From Roseiarcus sp043739325 (GTDB lineage Bacteria; Pseudomonadota; Alphaproteobacteria; Rhizobiales; Beijerinckiaceae), in assembly GCA_043739325.1 (NCBI GenBank), contig JAYUFK010000270.1, positions 1 to 62,972 of the forward strand: a stretch of 62,972 bases of DNA, in the 5' to 3' direction. The notes beneath the pieces were generated by a model. That model was not told the DNA's origin, did no database searches, and saw only the letters and a program-made list of their open reading frames with translations. Every line of letters starts with the position of its first letter. The first letter of the stretch is position 1. Shown piece after piece: positions 8,670 through 17,555 of the stretch. Position numbers and translations under genes: made by a program.

Positions 8670-9299
8670 TCACTTACGGTCTCCCCTCAACGCTTGACGA
8701 GCGCTCGCCAGCGCTTCCGGCGTGTCGATATCGACAATCGCCGCCTCCTCGTCCACCGCGATTTCCACTACGGCGCCGGGCGGCGCGCCCGCTAATAAAT
8801 TGCGCGCCCCTTCGTCGCCATCGAGCGCGCCAATCGCGGGAAAAAGCGCGCGCGATAACAGAACCGGATTGCCGCGTCGGCCATGGAACGTCGGGACCAC
8901 AGCAAGCCTCCCAGAATGACACGCAAATTCGGCGCCAATTCGGTCGAGCAGCTCTGAAGAAACATGCGGCATGTCGGCCAGCAGGATCAGGACGCCGCCG
9001 ACATTCTTGGGCAGCGCCGCAAGACCGGCCTTCAGGGAAGAAGCCATGCCGCTGGCGAACGCGTTGTTGTGCGTGAATTGCACCGGCAGACCCTCCAGCG
9101 CCCGCGCGATCCGCGCCCGCTCATGGCCAGTGACGACGACAACCGGCCGCGCGGACGATCCCAGGGCCGCCTCGACGACATGACGGACCAGCGGCTTACC
9201 GTCTAGGCTCGCAACGAGTTTGGAGGCCTCCTGCCCGCCTGCGTCACGATAGCGCGACGAGCGCCCGGCCGCCAGAATGATCGCCGCGATTCCACCCAT
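8670..9299 (-). CDS. MobA/MocA-like nucleotidyltransferase (molybdenum cofactor)
   Basis: 209 residues. ILAAGRSSR near the N-terminus is the nucleotide-binding loop of MobA-like transferases, followed by the KPLVRHVV and ILLADMPHV (metal-binding Asp) blocks. Members attached to xanthine/CO dehydrogenase loci usually transfer CMP to molybdopterin (MCD cofactor), which fits the coxSL genes upstream. A longer start at 9323 would overlap the MoeA-like gene by 14 bases; ATG 9299 puts the nucleotide loop where the family has it. It is the last gene of the minus-strand run of Mo-hydroxylase accessory genes. Confidence 0.85.
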   Translation of the reverse strand: MGGIAAIILAAGRSSRYRDAGGQEASKLVASLDGKPLVRHVVEAALGSSARPVVVVTGHERARIARALEGLPVQFTHNNAFASGMASSLKAGLAALPKNVGGVLILLADMPHVSSELLDRIGAEFACHSGRLAVVPTFHGRRGNPVLLSRALFPAIGALDGDEGARNLLAGAPPGAVVEIAVDEEAAIVDIDTPEALASARQALRGDRK

Positions 9300-9309
9300 C
9301 GCCGAGTCT

Positions 9310-10311
9310 CTAACTCTCGCCAAGCCGCGGCTGCGGCCTCGTTACGATTTCCATCAGCAAGCCGCCGACGCCCATCGCCCTGATATCGGCGCCGCTGATT
9401 GGCACGTCGGCGAGAATGCGGCGCAGCACCCAGTCGAAGCCGTTCTCCTTGGGCGAGCGCGCGCAACCCGGAGCGCCGATGATTGGCTTGGCGCCAAGAG
9501 ACCCCAGCAACAGGAGATTGCCGGGATCGACCGGCATGCCGAAATGCTCGATGCGCCCGCCTATCGCCTCGATCGCGGCGGGTATGACGTCGCGTCGGTC
9601 GGTGATCGCGGAGGCGCCAAAGATTATGGCGACGTCGCATTTTGGCGCCAAAGTCTTGAGTGCGCCCGCAAGCGCATCGACGTCGTGCGGCACGCGCGTC
9701 TCATCGACGATCGTCGCCGCCGCCAGCGCAAGCCGCTCGCTGAGAATGCGCACCGTCTTGTTGACGACGGAAGATTTGAGGCCGGGCAAAATCGTCGAGA
9801 CGACGCCGATGCGCAACGGACGAAAAGGCGCGACGCGGACGCCGCCCTGCCCCGCCGCGATCAGGCTTTGCTCGAGCAAGGCGCCCGAGACAGCAAACGG
9901 AATGATCTTGACGGTCGCGACCATATCCCCCGGCGCGACCGCGCTGAACGGCGCGAGCGTTGCCGCGGTGATCTCTTCGCTGACCGCGTTGACGCCGACG
10001 ATCGCGTCGGCATCGACGACGGCAAGACCTGCCCGCTCCGCGAACAGATTGACCCGCCCGGTGAAGGCGCGATCGCAGCGCAGATTGTCGCCCGCCAGCT
10101 TCGCGGCGAGACGGCGCGCCGCCTCATCCTCGCCAATGTCGCCGGGGGCAAGTTGCGCAACGGTGATTTCGCTAATATTGGCCGCCTGCAGCGCCGCGAT
10201 ATGCTCGGCGGTGATAATCTGGCCCTTCTTCAGCACCAGCGATTCGTGTCTCACGGCATGGGCGGCGATAGCTCCAAGCGCTTGATCGACAGCAACAGGA
10301 CCAAATTTCAA
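9310..10311 (-). CDS. MoeA-like molybdopterin-binding protein
   Basis: 333 residues. The C-terminal half carries the MoCF/MoeA-type nucleotide fold (STILPGLKSSVVNK, then IIFGASAITDRRDV), and the N-terminal KFGPVAVDQALGAIAAHAV is typical of the short MoeA-like proteins linked to CO/xanthine dehydrogenase loci. The predicted role is molybdenum insertion into, or handling of, the cofactor. It starts at TTG 10311, overlapping the stop of the upstream XdhC gene (TTGA), so expression is probably coupled. It sits between the XdhC-type and MobA-type genes, which supports the cofactor role. Confidence 0.82.
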   Translation of the reverse strand: MKFGPVAVDQALGAIAAHAVRHESLVLKKGQIITAEHIAALQAANISEITVAQLAPGDIGEDEAARRLAAKLAGDNLRCDRAFTGRVNLFAERAGLAVVDADAIVGVNAVSEEITAATLAPFSAVAPGDMVATVKIIPFAVSGALLEQSLIAAGQGGVRVAPFRPLRIGVVSTILPGLKSSVVNKTVRILSERLALAAATIVDETRVPHDVDALAGALKTLAPKCDVAIIFGASAITDRRDVIPAAIEAIGGRIEHFGMPVDPGNLLLLGSLGAKPIIGAPGCARSPKENGFDWVLRRILADVPISGADIRAMGVGGLLMEIVTRPQPRLGES

Positions 10312-11012
10312 GGCGGCGATCCCGTAGCGCGCAGCGGCTTCTTGCGCAGCGCCGCAATGATTTCGCCCATGACGGAAACCGCGATCTCAGCCGGACTGAC
10401 GGCGCCGATGTCAAGACCGATCGGCGCGTGAATGCGCGCTAGGGCCGCCTCGTCGAAGCCGGCGGCGCGCATGCGTTCAAGCCGGCTGGCATGTGTCTTC
10501 TTCGAGCCGAGCGCGCCGATATAAAAGCATTCCGCCCGCAACGCCTGCGTCAGCGCGGGATCGTCGATCTTGGGGTCGTGCGTCAACAGCGCAATCGCGG
10601 TGTAGCGATCGAGCGGCATCGTCGCCAAGGCTTCGTCGGGCCATTGCGCCACAACCCTAGTATCCGGAAACCGTTCCGGCGTGGCGAACGCGGTGCGCGG
10701 ATCCACGATCGCGACATCAAGCCCGGCAATCCGCGCGACCGGCGCCAGCGCTTGCGAAATATGCACCGCGCCGATCATAATGAGCCGCACCGGCGGGACC
10801 TGCACCGTGAGGAAATACTGCTTGCCCGCGCGCTCGACCATGCCGCTCTTGCCCGAGCGCAAGGCGGGCTCGAGCACATCGGCAAGCGGATCGGCGCTGA
10901 CGCCATTGCCTTTGACCAACCGCTGTTCGCCGCCTTCGATCGCGCTCACAAGGATGGCGGCGCGGCGCGCGCGGCGTTCTTCGTTCATGCCTTTGAGAAG
11001 GTCGAGCCTCAT
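10308..11012 (-). CDS. XdhC family protein, Rossmann (C-terminal type) domain
   Basis: 234 residues. It begins with an XdhC-type N-terminal part, then LIMIGAVHISQALAPVARIAG (a dinucleotide-fold loop), VDPRTAFATPERFP, and the C-terminal YIGALGSKKTHASRLERM block that defines XdhC. The family binds finished molybdenum cofactor, aids its sulfuration and delivers it to hydroxylases. The loop reads GAVH, where I would expect GAGH. It overlaps both neighbours: ATGA with the small XdhC-type gene upstream and TTGA with the MoeA-like gene downstream. Confidence 0.88.
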   Translation of the reverse strand: MRLDLLKGMNEERRARRAAILVSAIEGGEQRLVKGNGVSADPLADVLEPALRSGKSGMVERAGKQYFLTVQVPPVRLIMIGAVHISQALAPVARIAGLDVAIVDPRTAFATPERFPDTRVVAQWPDEALATMPLDRYTAIALLTHDPKIDDPALTQALRAECFYIGALGSKKTHASRLERMRAAGFDEAALARIHAPIGLDIGAVSPAEIAVSVMGEIIAALRKKPLRATGSPP

Positions 11013-11335
11013 CCCTCGAGCTTCTCGACGTAGACCTTGATGCGCCCGCCGCAGGACAATCCGACGCGCCAGGCGGTTTCGTCGGCGACGCCGAATTCGA
11101 GCATCTTGGGCGCGCCGTCGCCGATCACGTCAAGCGCCTCGGTGACAACCGCGCCTTCGACGCAGCCGCCCGACACCGAACCCAGAAAATGCCCGTCGCC
11201 GTCGATGACCAGATGCGAGCCGACGGGACGCGGCGCCGAGCCCCAAGTCTCCACGACAGTGGCGATAGCCACAGCACGGCCCTCGGCGCGCCACTGCTCG
11301 GCTGCGCCTAAAATGTCTTCGTCGGAACTCAACAT
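11009..11335 (-). CDS. Small XdhC/CoxI N-terminal-domain protein
   Basis: 108 residues. It consists of the XdhC_CoxI domain alone: VATVVETWGSAPRPVGSHLVI, then GSVSGGCVEGAV with the conserved Cys, and LSCGGRIKVYVE at the end. It complements the Rossmann-type XdhC encoded immediately downstream (four-base overlap), so the two probably form one cofactor chaperone from separate chains. Start ATG at 11335. Location in the Mo-hydroxylase locus supports the role. Confidence 0.88.
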   Translation of the reverse strand: MLSSDEDILGAAEQWRAEGRAVAIATVVETWGSAPRPVGSHLVIDGDGHFLGSVSGGCVEGAVVTEALDVIGDGAPKMLEFGVADETAWRVGLSCGGRIKVYVEKLEG

Positions 11336-11350
11336 CTCAAGACCCCCTTT

Positions 11351-11995
11351 TCAAGGCGCGACAAATCCCGCGGCCTTATGCGAACCGTCGCAATAGGGCT
11401 TGTGGCCGGAATGGCCGCAGCGGCAAAGCGCCGTCGTTTGGACCCGGTCGATCGTGCGCCCGGTTCCGGACAATATCTCGACACTGCCGCTAATTCCTAG
11501 CGGACCGTTGGGATAAGGCGTAACTGCCAGCGATCCGCCGCGTTGGGCGAGCGGTTCGCTTGGCTTAGTGGAGGGCTCGCCAGTCGCCTGAAAGCCGGCG
11601 GCGACATGCGAGCCATCGCAATAGGGCTTGCTCTTCGATTGGCCGCAACGGCACAAGGTCGCGCGCGTTCCGATCTCCTTGCCGGCCAGAGTAATCGTCG
11701 CGAGAATCGCCAGCGGGCCATTCTCGCGCACGGTGATCGCGTTGACCTTGGGCGGTTGCTCGTCGGCGCCGCCGTCATGGCGCGTCACCTGGATCGCGCC
11801 GGATGGGCAATTCATCGCGACGAACACCAGCTCTTCCGGGCTCGCGGCGTCCGGATCGATCCAGGATCCGACGACATTGGCCTTGAACACGCCGGGCTGC
11901 GAAATCACACAGCGGCGCGCGTGGATGCAGAGTTTGCTGTTGAAGCTGATCGTCGCGTTCTTGCCCCGAACCGTCTCGATGGCGCCGTCGCTCAT
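11351..11995 (-). CDS. CDGSH iron-sulfur protein with N-terminal Fer4-like domain
   Basis: 214 residues from the ATG at 11995. The N-terminal 70 residues resemble the divergent Fer4_19 (YjdI-type) domain: LCIHARRCV and MNCPSGAI supply four cysteines and a histidine. Two CDGSH motifs follow, CRCGQSKSKPYCDGSH and CRCGHSGHKPYCDGSH, each with the three Cys and one His that hold a 2Fe-2S cluster. Expected location is the cytosol, with an electron-transfer or cluster-transfer role. It lies 15 bases upstream of the small XdhC gene and downstream of coxE, so it is probably in that operon. The link to the Mo enzyme is inferred from position. Confidence 0.85.
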   Translation of the reverse strand: MSDGAIETVRGKNATISFNSKLCIHARRCVISQPGVFKANVVGSWIDPDAASPEELVFVAMNCPSGAIQVTRHDGGADEQPPKVNAITVRENGPLAILATITLAGKEIGTRATLCRCGQSKSKPYCDGSHVAAGFQATGEPSTKPSEPLAQRGGSLAVTPYPNGPLGISGSVEILSGTGRTIDRVQTTALCRCGHSGHKPYCDGSHKAAGFVAP

Positions 11996-12068
11996 GCTTC
12001 TCCCCAATCGTGACCTCGCACCCTGCCCCGGAGATGGCGTCGTTCCACGCGTTGCGCAAGAGGCGTCG

Positions 12069-13298
12069 TTACGCCGCCCGCGCCAGCCAGAGCTTTGGAT
12101 CGGCGGAGGTGGAGGCCTCGCCCGATAGCGCGCGTACGAGATCAGCGATGCTGGCGAGATTGTGGATCGGACGGAATTCATCGACGAACGGCAGCATCGC
12201 GCGAATGCCGAGCGCCTTGGCCTGAAACGCGTCGAAGCGCAGCAGCGGATTGACCCAGATCAGCCGACGGCACGACTTGCGCAACCGCTCGACCTCGGCG
12301 CCAAGATGAGCGCCGCCGTCGCGCTCCAGCCCGTCGGTGAACAGGATGACGATGGCGCCCTGCCCGAGAACGCGGCGCGACCATTCGCGATTAAAGCGGT
12401 GCAAGGACGGCGCGATGCGCGTGCCGCCCGACCAGTCCTTCACTTGCGTCGAACAACTCGCCAGCGCCTCGTCGACGTCCCTCGCTTTCATCGCGCGCGT
12501 GACGTTGGTGAGCCGGGTGCCAAACAGGAATGTCGAGACACGCCGCCGTTCGCCCAGCGCATGCAGGAAGTGCAGGAAGATGCGCGTGTATTCGCTCATC
12601 GACCCCGAGATATCGCAGATGGCGACAATTGGCGGCGCGCGCAATGCCGGCGCGCGAAATTCGAGATCGATCATCCCGCCGCCGCGCAGCGAGCGGCGAA
12701 ACGAGCGGCGCGGATCGATGCGGGCGCCGCGCGCATCGGCGATTTGGCGGCGCGTGCGCTTCTTGTCGTCGGCCATCGCCAGACGCGATATCAATTCGCG
12801 CGCGCGGGCGATTTCGGCGGAGCTCATCTGCGCGAAATCCTTGGTCTGCAGGATCTCGCTGCTGGAAACCGTAAAGCGCGCGTCAAGATCGAGCGAAGGC
12901 GCGGCCTTCTCGTCGTTGCGTGTATCCTTGAAGAAGGCGTCGGCGACGCGGCTGGCGCCCGCTTCCGCCTTCTGGCTCTTCTGCTTCTTGGGATCGGCGC
13001 GCGGCGACATCATCGCGATCAGTTTTTCGAGAAATCCCTTACGCTTCCAGAAGATGCGGAACGCCTGATCGAACAGGATCGAATGCTCGCGCTTCTTGAC
13101 GAGCACGGCATGCAGCGTCGCGTAAAAATCCTCGCGATCGCCGATCCCGGCGGCCTCCACAGCGGCGAGCGCGTCGAGAACGCTGCCCGGGCCAACCGGC
13201 AGCCCGGCGTCGCGCAAGGCTCTGGCGAAATACAGGATGTTTTGCGCTAGCTGACCGCCGCCTGGATCGGCCTGTTCGATGTCGTCTTGAACCTGCAT
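12069..13298 (-). CDS. coxE: CoxE-type von Willebrand factor A domain protein
   Basis: 409 residues from ATG 13298, which has GAGG upstream. The VWA_CoxE domain carries the metal-binding DISGS at residues 229-233. In the carboxydotroph system CoxD (MoxR-type ATPase) and CoxE work with CoxF to mature the Cu-Mo site. Here the MoxR partner lies at 16587-17534, separated from coxE by three other genes. The role is inferred as enzyme maturation or ATPase-adaptor. Length and motif order are normal. Confidence 0.87.
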   Translation of the reverse strand: MQVQDDIEQADPGGGQLAQNILYFARALRDAGLPVGPGSVLDALAAVEAAGIGDREDFYATLHAVLVKKREHSILFDQAFRIFWKRKGFLEKLIAMMSPRADPKKQKSQKAEAGASRVADAFFKDTRNDEKAAPSLDLDARFTVSSSEILQTKDFAQMSSAEIARARELISRLAMADDKKRTRRQIADARGARIDPRRSFRRSLRGGGMIDLEFRAPALRAPPIVAICDISGSMSEYTRIFLHFLHALGERRRVSTFLFGTRLTNVTRAMKARDVDEALASCSTQVKDWSGGTRIAPSLHRFNREWSRRVLGQGAIVILFTDGLERDGGAHLGAEVERLRKSCRRLIWVNPLLRFDAFQAKALGIRAMLPFVDEFRPIHNLASIADLVRALSGEASTSADPKLWLARAA

Positions 13299-13394
13299 CC
13301 ACCAACCTCGTCCGGCAAACGCGTCGCCGCAAAGCAAGTGTAGTCCGGCGCCTGGCAAACAAAAAGGAGAACTTGGCTCTATGCGCCGCTCGCT

Positions 13395-14783
13395 TCAAAG
13401 CCCTGGCCGCGTCATCTTCTCCGGTCGCACGAGTTCATCGAACCTGGTCGTATCGATATAGCCGGACGCCAGGGCCGCTTCGCGCAGCGTCGTCCCATTG
13501 GCCTCCGCGCGGCGGGCGATCGTCGCGGCTTTTTCGTAGCCGATCTCGGGCGCCAGCGCCGTCACCAGCATCAAGGAGCGCTCGACCAACTCGGCAATCC
13601 GCTTTTCGTTCGCGACAATCCCGGCAACGCAGCGGTCAGTGAAGCTGTCGATCGCCGCGCTCAACAGATCGAGCGACTGCAGCACGGCTTCGGCGATGAC
13701 CGGCTTGAAGACATTGAGCTCAAGGTGCCCCTGACTGTTGGCGAACATGACCGCGGAATGATTGCCGAACACGCGGGCGCAGACCATCGTCAGCGCCTCG
13801 ATCTGCGTCGGGTTGACCTTGCCCGGCATGATCGACGACCCCGGTTCGTTTGCGGGGAGGGAAATTTCGCCAAGGCCCGAGCGGGGCCCTGAAGACAACA
13901 GGCGCAGGTCCGATCCAATCTTGAACAACGCCGTCGCCAGATTGGCGAGCGCGGCATGCAGGAACGCCAAGGCATCGTGTCCCGCCAAAGCCTCGAACTT
14001 GTTGGCCGCGGAAGTGAATGGCAAGCCGGTCATCGCCGCAATTTCCTGCGCAAAAAGCCCGGGAAAATCGGGGTGGGCGTTGAGGCCGGTGCCGACTGCC
14101 GTGCCGCCCTGGGCGAGCGCATATGCGCCCGACAGCGCCGCCTCGATGCGGTCGGCGCCCAGACGCGTCTGCGCGGCATAACCGGAAAATTCGTCGCCCA
14201 GTGTAAGCGGCGTCGCGTCTTGCAAGTGCGTCCGGCCGATTTTGACGATAGGCGCGAAAGCGACAGCCTTGCGCTCGAGCGCCGCTTGCAGACGCCGCAG
14301 CGTTGGCAGCAGCCGAGAAGTCGTCGCCGTCACCGCCGCGATGTTCATCGCGGTTGGAAAGCTATCGTTGGAGGATTGCCCGAGGTTGACGTGATCGTTG
14401 GGATGAACGGGCTTGTAGGTTCCGCGCCGGCCGCCCAGCGCCTCGTTGGCGAGATTGGCGATAACCTCGTTGACGTTCATGTTGGACTGCGTGCCCGACC
14501 CGGTCTGATAGACGACGAGCGGAAATTCGATATCGTATTTCCCCGCAGCCACTTGCTTGGCGGCCGCGGCGATAGCATCCGCCATTTCCGGCGCGAGGAG
14601 GGCAAGCCGCTTGTTGACCCTCGCCGCCGCTTGCTTGACCAGCGCCAGCGCGTGGACAATCACGACCGGCATGGGCGGGCCAATGCGAAAATTCTCCAAG
14701 GAGCGTTGCGTCTGGGCGCCCCAATAGCGATCGACCGGCACATCGACCGCGCCGAGGCTGTCATGTTCGCGGCGTAGGGTCAT
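13395..14783 (-). CDS. fumC: Class II fumarate hydratase
   Basis: 462 residues. It interconverts fumarate and malate (TCA cycle, cytosolic, iron-free tetramer). Motifs: TGSGTQSNMNVNEV (about 95-108), GQSSNDSFPTAMN (about 135-147), GRTHLQDATP with catalytic His (about 183-192), and the signature GSSIMPGKVNP near residue 320. ATG at 14783. It interrupts the molybdenum hydroxylase cluster on the same strand, between coxE and a patatin gene, and has no obvious functional tie to either. Confidence 0.95.
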   Translation of the reverse strand: MTLRREHDSLGAVDVPVDRYWGAQTQRSLENFRIGPPMPVVIVHALALVKQAAARVNKRLALLAPEMADAIAAAAKQVAAGKYDIEFPLVVYQTGSGTQSNMNVNEVIANLANEALGGRRGTYKPVHPNDHVNLGQSSNDSFPTAMNIAAVTATTSRLLPTLRRLQAALERKAVAFAPIVKIGRTHLQDATPLTLGDEFSGYAAQTRLGADRIEAALSGAYALAQGGTAVGTGLNAHPDFPGLFAQEIAAMTGLPFTSAANKFEALAGHDALAFLHAALANLATALFKIGSDLRLLSSGPRSGLGEISLPANEPGSSIMPGKVNPTQIEALTMVCARVFGNHSAVMFANSQGHLELNVFKPVIAEAVLQSLDLLSAAIDSFTDRCVAGIVANEKRIAELVERSLMLVTALAPEIGYEKAATIARRAEANGTTLREAALASGYIDTTRFDELVRPEKMTRPGL

Positions 14784-14867
14784 TTTGTCCGTTCCCGACC
14801 GATGGGCCGATGACTTGTCCGAGCCCTTCGGGATTCCAGGCTCGCCGCCTTGCAGCGATATCGCCGC

Positions 14868-15731
14868 TCAGTGATGATGCATGCGAAGCGTGTCGGGAAT
14901 AGCGGCGCTGTTCAGGCCGCCGGCCTCGATCCAGCCGCGCGTCGCCGCGCCAGCGCGCGCGATCAATTCCCCGCCGCAGGAATAATCATACGCCGAGATC
15001 CCGAGCGGACAAAGCGTCGGCGCGATGCGAATTTCGGCTATTGAGGCGAAACGTTCGATGTCGTTGACCAATTGGCGCGAAACAAGCAGGCCGATCGCGT
15101 GGATCGCCTGGGCCGCCGCGCCGCGAGGCGGATTCTTGAGCGCGCAGGCGAAGCCCGTCGGCAAGACCAGAATGCGTGTCGCACCAAGCTTGATGGCGGC
15201 GGAAATCGGCGCGTTGTTGCTGACGCCCCCGTCGACCAGGAGACGATTCTGAAAGTGAACCGGCGGGAAAACGCCGGGTATGGCAGCGCTCGCCAGCACC
15301 GCCTCGACGACGGGACCGCTGGACATCACAACTTCGTCGCCGGTCAGGCAATCGGTCGCAACAAGATGCAACGGCAGTTGCGCGCTGGCGATGTCGCCGT
15401 AGCGGATATTCGCCTCGAGCAGGCGACGCAACGCCTGTCCGTCGAACACGAACGGGCGCCGCATGGCGATATTGGCGAGGCAGCCGAATTTGTACGGCAT
15501 AATGTGGCGTCGCCGGACGCCTCGCCAAAGGTCGAGCAACCGACGCGCTCCGGCGACGCTTGGGTCCGCCGCGAAATAGGCGCCGTTGGTCGCCCCCGCC
15601 GAAGCGCCCACGACCATATCGAAACGCTCGCCTGCCGACACGACCGCGTCGAGCATTCCCGCTTGCGCGGCGCCCAAGCTGCCGCCTCCGGCCAGCACCA
15701 GCGCATAATTTGCCTGAGTCATGGCGTTCAC
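14868..15731 (-). CDS. Patatin-like phospholipase family protein
   Basis: 287 residues. The oxyanion glycine loop GGGSLGAAQ is at residues 15-23, the nucleophile motif GASAG at 43-47 (Ser45) and the catalytic Asp in DGGVSNNAP at 167. Together these form the Ser-Asp dyad of patatin-like acyl hydrolases. No signal peptide or membrane helix is evident, so it is probably cytosolic. A second Met at residue 4 could be the start. The substrate is unknown. Confidence 0.88.
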   Translation of the reverse strand: MNAMTQANYALVLAGGGSLGAAQAGMLDAVVSAGERFDMVVGASAGATNGAYFAADPSVAGARRLLDLWRGVRRRHIMPYKFGCLANIAMRRPFVFDGQALRRLLEANIRYGDIASAQLPLHLVATDCLTGDEVVMSSGPVVEAVLASAAIPGVFPPVHFQNRLLVDGGVSNNAPISAAIKLGATRILVLPTGFACALKNPPRGAAAQAIHAIGLLVSRQLVNDIERFASIAEIRIAPTLCPLGISAYDYSCGGELIARAGAATRGWIEAGGLNSAAIPDTLRMHHH

Positions 15732-15857
15732 ATCGCCTCCCTGCCAAGACTGTCGTCAGGGAAGCGGCAATGTTACATGGCCAAGCAACGCCACGCGGTT
15801 GAGGCGGGGCGCATTATTCAGGCCGGACGCGACTTCCGGGGCGAAGCCGAACCCCGC

Positions 15858-16370
15858 TTACGGACAAGGATGGCGGTAACCGTCATAGCCGACGTAAGTG
15901 CCGCTGCTCGGATCGTACGAGCGATAGCGGCGGGAGCAATAATCCTCGTCGGCGGCGGGCGAATCTTCGCCCTGAACCGGATACGCCTGGACGGGATATT
16001 CCTCGACCGGATATTCCTCGACCGGGGCGCTGTAATATCCTTGCTGCGCGGCCAAAGCCCCGCCAACCAGCGCGCCAGCGACAAGCCCCGCGCCAATTCC
16101 GGCGTCCCTGTAGCGCCAGCGATCGCCGTCATGCCTACCGGCATATTGCCCGTCGCCGAAACCGCCGCCCGGCCCCTGAGCCGGCGCGGCCGGGCGAACA
16201 TTTGGAGCCGGCGGCGGGCGAAGACCTGGAGCCGGCGCCGGTGGTCTCGCGCCATGATGCTGCAACCACCAAAGGTCGGAGCCAGATTGCACGTTCTGCG
16301 CCCAAGCGCCGCCTTGCGAAAAGTACACGGCGCCAGCCAGAGCCACGGCGCTAATCAGTCCTGTACGCAT
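15858..16370 (-). CDS. Secreted BA14K-like protein
   Basis: 170 residues from ATG 16370 with GGAGAG upstream. A signal peptide (MRTGLISAVALAGAVYF... ending near AWA) is followed by a Pro/Ala-rich linker, a Gly/Ala membrane-like stretch (GIGAGLVAGALVGGALA), a short VEEYPV repeat, and the C-terminal CSRRYRSYDPSSGTYVGYDG with a final His-Pro-Cys. That end is the BA14K motif of Hyphomicrobiales envelope proteins. Probably an envelope or periplasmic protein of unknown role. Confidence 0.75.
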   Translation of the reverse strand: MRTGLISAVALAGAVYFSQGGAWAQNVQSGSDLWWLQHHGARPPAPAPGLRPPPAPNVRPAAPAQGPGGGFGDGQYAGRHDGDRWRYRDAGIGAGLVAGALVGGALAAQQGYYSAPVEEYPVEEYPVQAYPVQGEDSPAADEDYCSRRYRSYDPSSGTYVGYDGYRHPCP

Positions 16371-16586
16371 GAGACTCTCCAATCAAAACCGACGCGAAGC
16401 GCCATCCCTATCCGCTCGCAACAACTTCTTGAGGAGCGACGTCCTGGACGAAAACTTCAAGCGCAATACGTTAGTACCAACGCGACTTTGCTTAATCGCG
16501 TCCTATGACGCATCCCATCAATTTCTTTAAGATTTAAAGCGCCAATAAGGCGCAATCGCGGCGCTAAAATCGCGAGGCGAGCAGTA

Positions 16587-17534
16587 TTATCGCGCCTGGG
16601 CCAGTTTCACTTCGGCGCGCGCCTGCTCGATCAGCTCATTGGCTTTCGCGCCCTGCACCTTCTGAATGTCGTCCTGGTATTTCAGCAGGACGCCCAGCGT
16701 GTCGTTGACCTGCGCCGGGTCGAGGGCCACCGCGTCGAGCTCCGTCAAAGCGCTCGCCCAATCGAGCGTTTCGGCGACGCCGGGCGACTTGAACAGGTCT
16801 TGCTTGCGGATCGCCTGGACGAAGGCGACGAGTTCCTGCGTCAGGCGGGCGGGCGCCTCGGGGGCCTTGGCGCGTACAATCGCGTTTTCGCGGTCCACGT
16901 CGGGATAGCCGACCCAATGATAAAGGCAACGCCGCTTCAGCGCGTCGTGAATTTCGCGCGTGCGGTTCGAGGTGATGACGACGATCGGCGGGTGTTGCGC
17001 CCTGATCACGCCAAGCTCCGGGATCGTCACCTGGAAGTCGGAGAGGATCTCGAGCAGAAACGCTTCGAACGCCTCGTCGGCGCGGTCGATTTCGTCGATC
17101 AGCAGGACCGGCGCGCCGCCATCGTTCGGCTCGAGCGCCTGCAACAGCGGGCGCTTGATGAGGTAGCGCTCGGAGAAAATGTCGTGCTCGATGCGATCCT
17201 TGTCGTGCTCGCCCGCCGCCTCGGCGAGGCGGATCGCCATCATCTGGGCCGGATAGTTCCACTCGTAAACCGCGGTCGCGACATCGAGGCCCTCGTAGCA
17301 TTGCAGGCGAATGAGCTTGCGGCCGAGAGTCGACGCGAGAACCTTGGCGATTTCGGTCTTGCCGACGCCGGCTTCGCCCTCGAGGAAGAGTGGCCGGCCA
17401 AGGCGCAGGCTGAGGAACAGCACGGTCGCCAGCGAGCGCTCGCCGACGTAATTGGCGCGGGCGAGCAGCGCGAGCGTTTCATCGATCGATGCGGGAAGTG
17501 CGAGGGACTGCGTTTGATTGTGCAAATTGACCAT
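16587..17534 (-). CDS. MoxR-family AAA+ ATPase (CoxD-like)
   Basis: 315 residues from ATG 17534. Walker A GEAGVGKT is at 53-60, Walker B VLLIDEIDRAD further on, then sensor-1 ITSNRTREIHDALKRRC. MoxR ATPases paired with CoxE-type VWA proteins act as chaperones for metal-enzyme maturation. A longer frame to 17663 exists, but its extra residues are translated from a dispersed intergenic repeat, so I reject that start. It lies 150 bases after coxM, consistent with the cox SLM-D order. Confidence 0.88.
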   Translation of the reverse strand: MVNLHNQTQSLALPASIDETLALLARANYVGERSLATVLFLSLRLGRPLFLEGEAGVGKTEIAKVLASTLGRKLIRLQCYEGLDVATAVYEWNYPAQMMAIRLAEAAGEHDKDRIEHDIFSERYLIKRPLLQALEPNDGGAPVLLIDEIDRADEAFEAFLLEILSDFQVTIPELGVIRAQHPPIVVITSNRTREIHDALKRRCLYHWVGYPDVDRENAIVRAKAPEAPARLTQELVAFVQAIRKQDLFKSPGVAETLDWASALTELDAVALDPAQVNDTLGVLLKYQDDIQKVQGAKANELIEQARAEVKLAQAR

Positions 17535-17555
17535 GTCCCCGCTGATGTGCTGCTT

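Noticed and set aside
9277..10431. 384-residue plus-strand frame opposite the MoeA-like gene
   Set aside because: Composition is Arg/Asp/Ala-rich and it runs antisense to a well-supported gene.
12162..13250. 362-residue plus-strand frame opposite coxE
   Set aside because: Arg/Ala-rich antisense shadow of a clear VWA gene; long antisense frames are expected at this GC content.
15072..16508. 478-residue plus-strand frame across the patatin and BA14K genes
   Set aside because: Antisense to two better-supported genes, with long Arg-rich and low-complexity runs.
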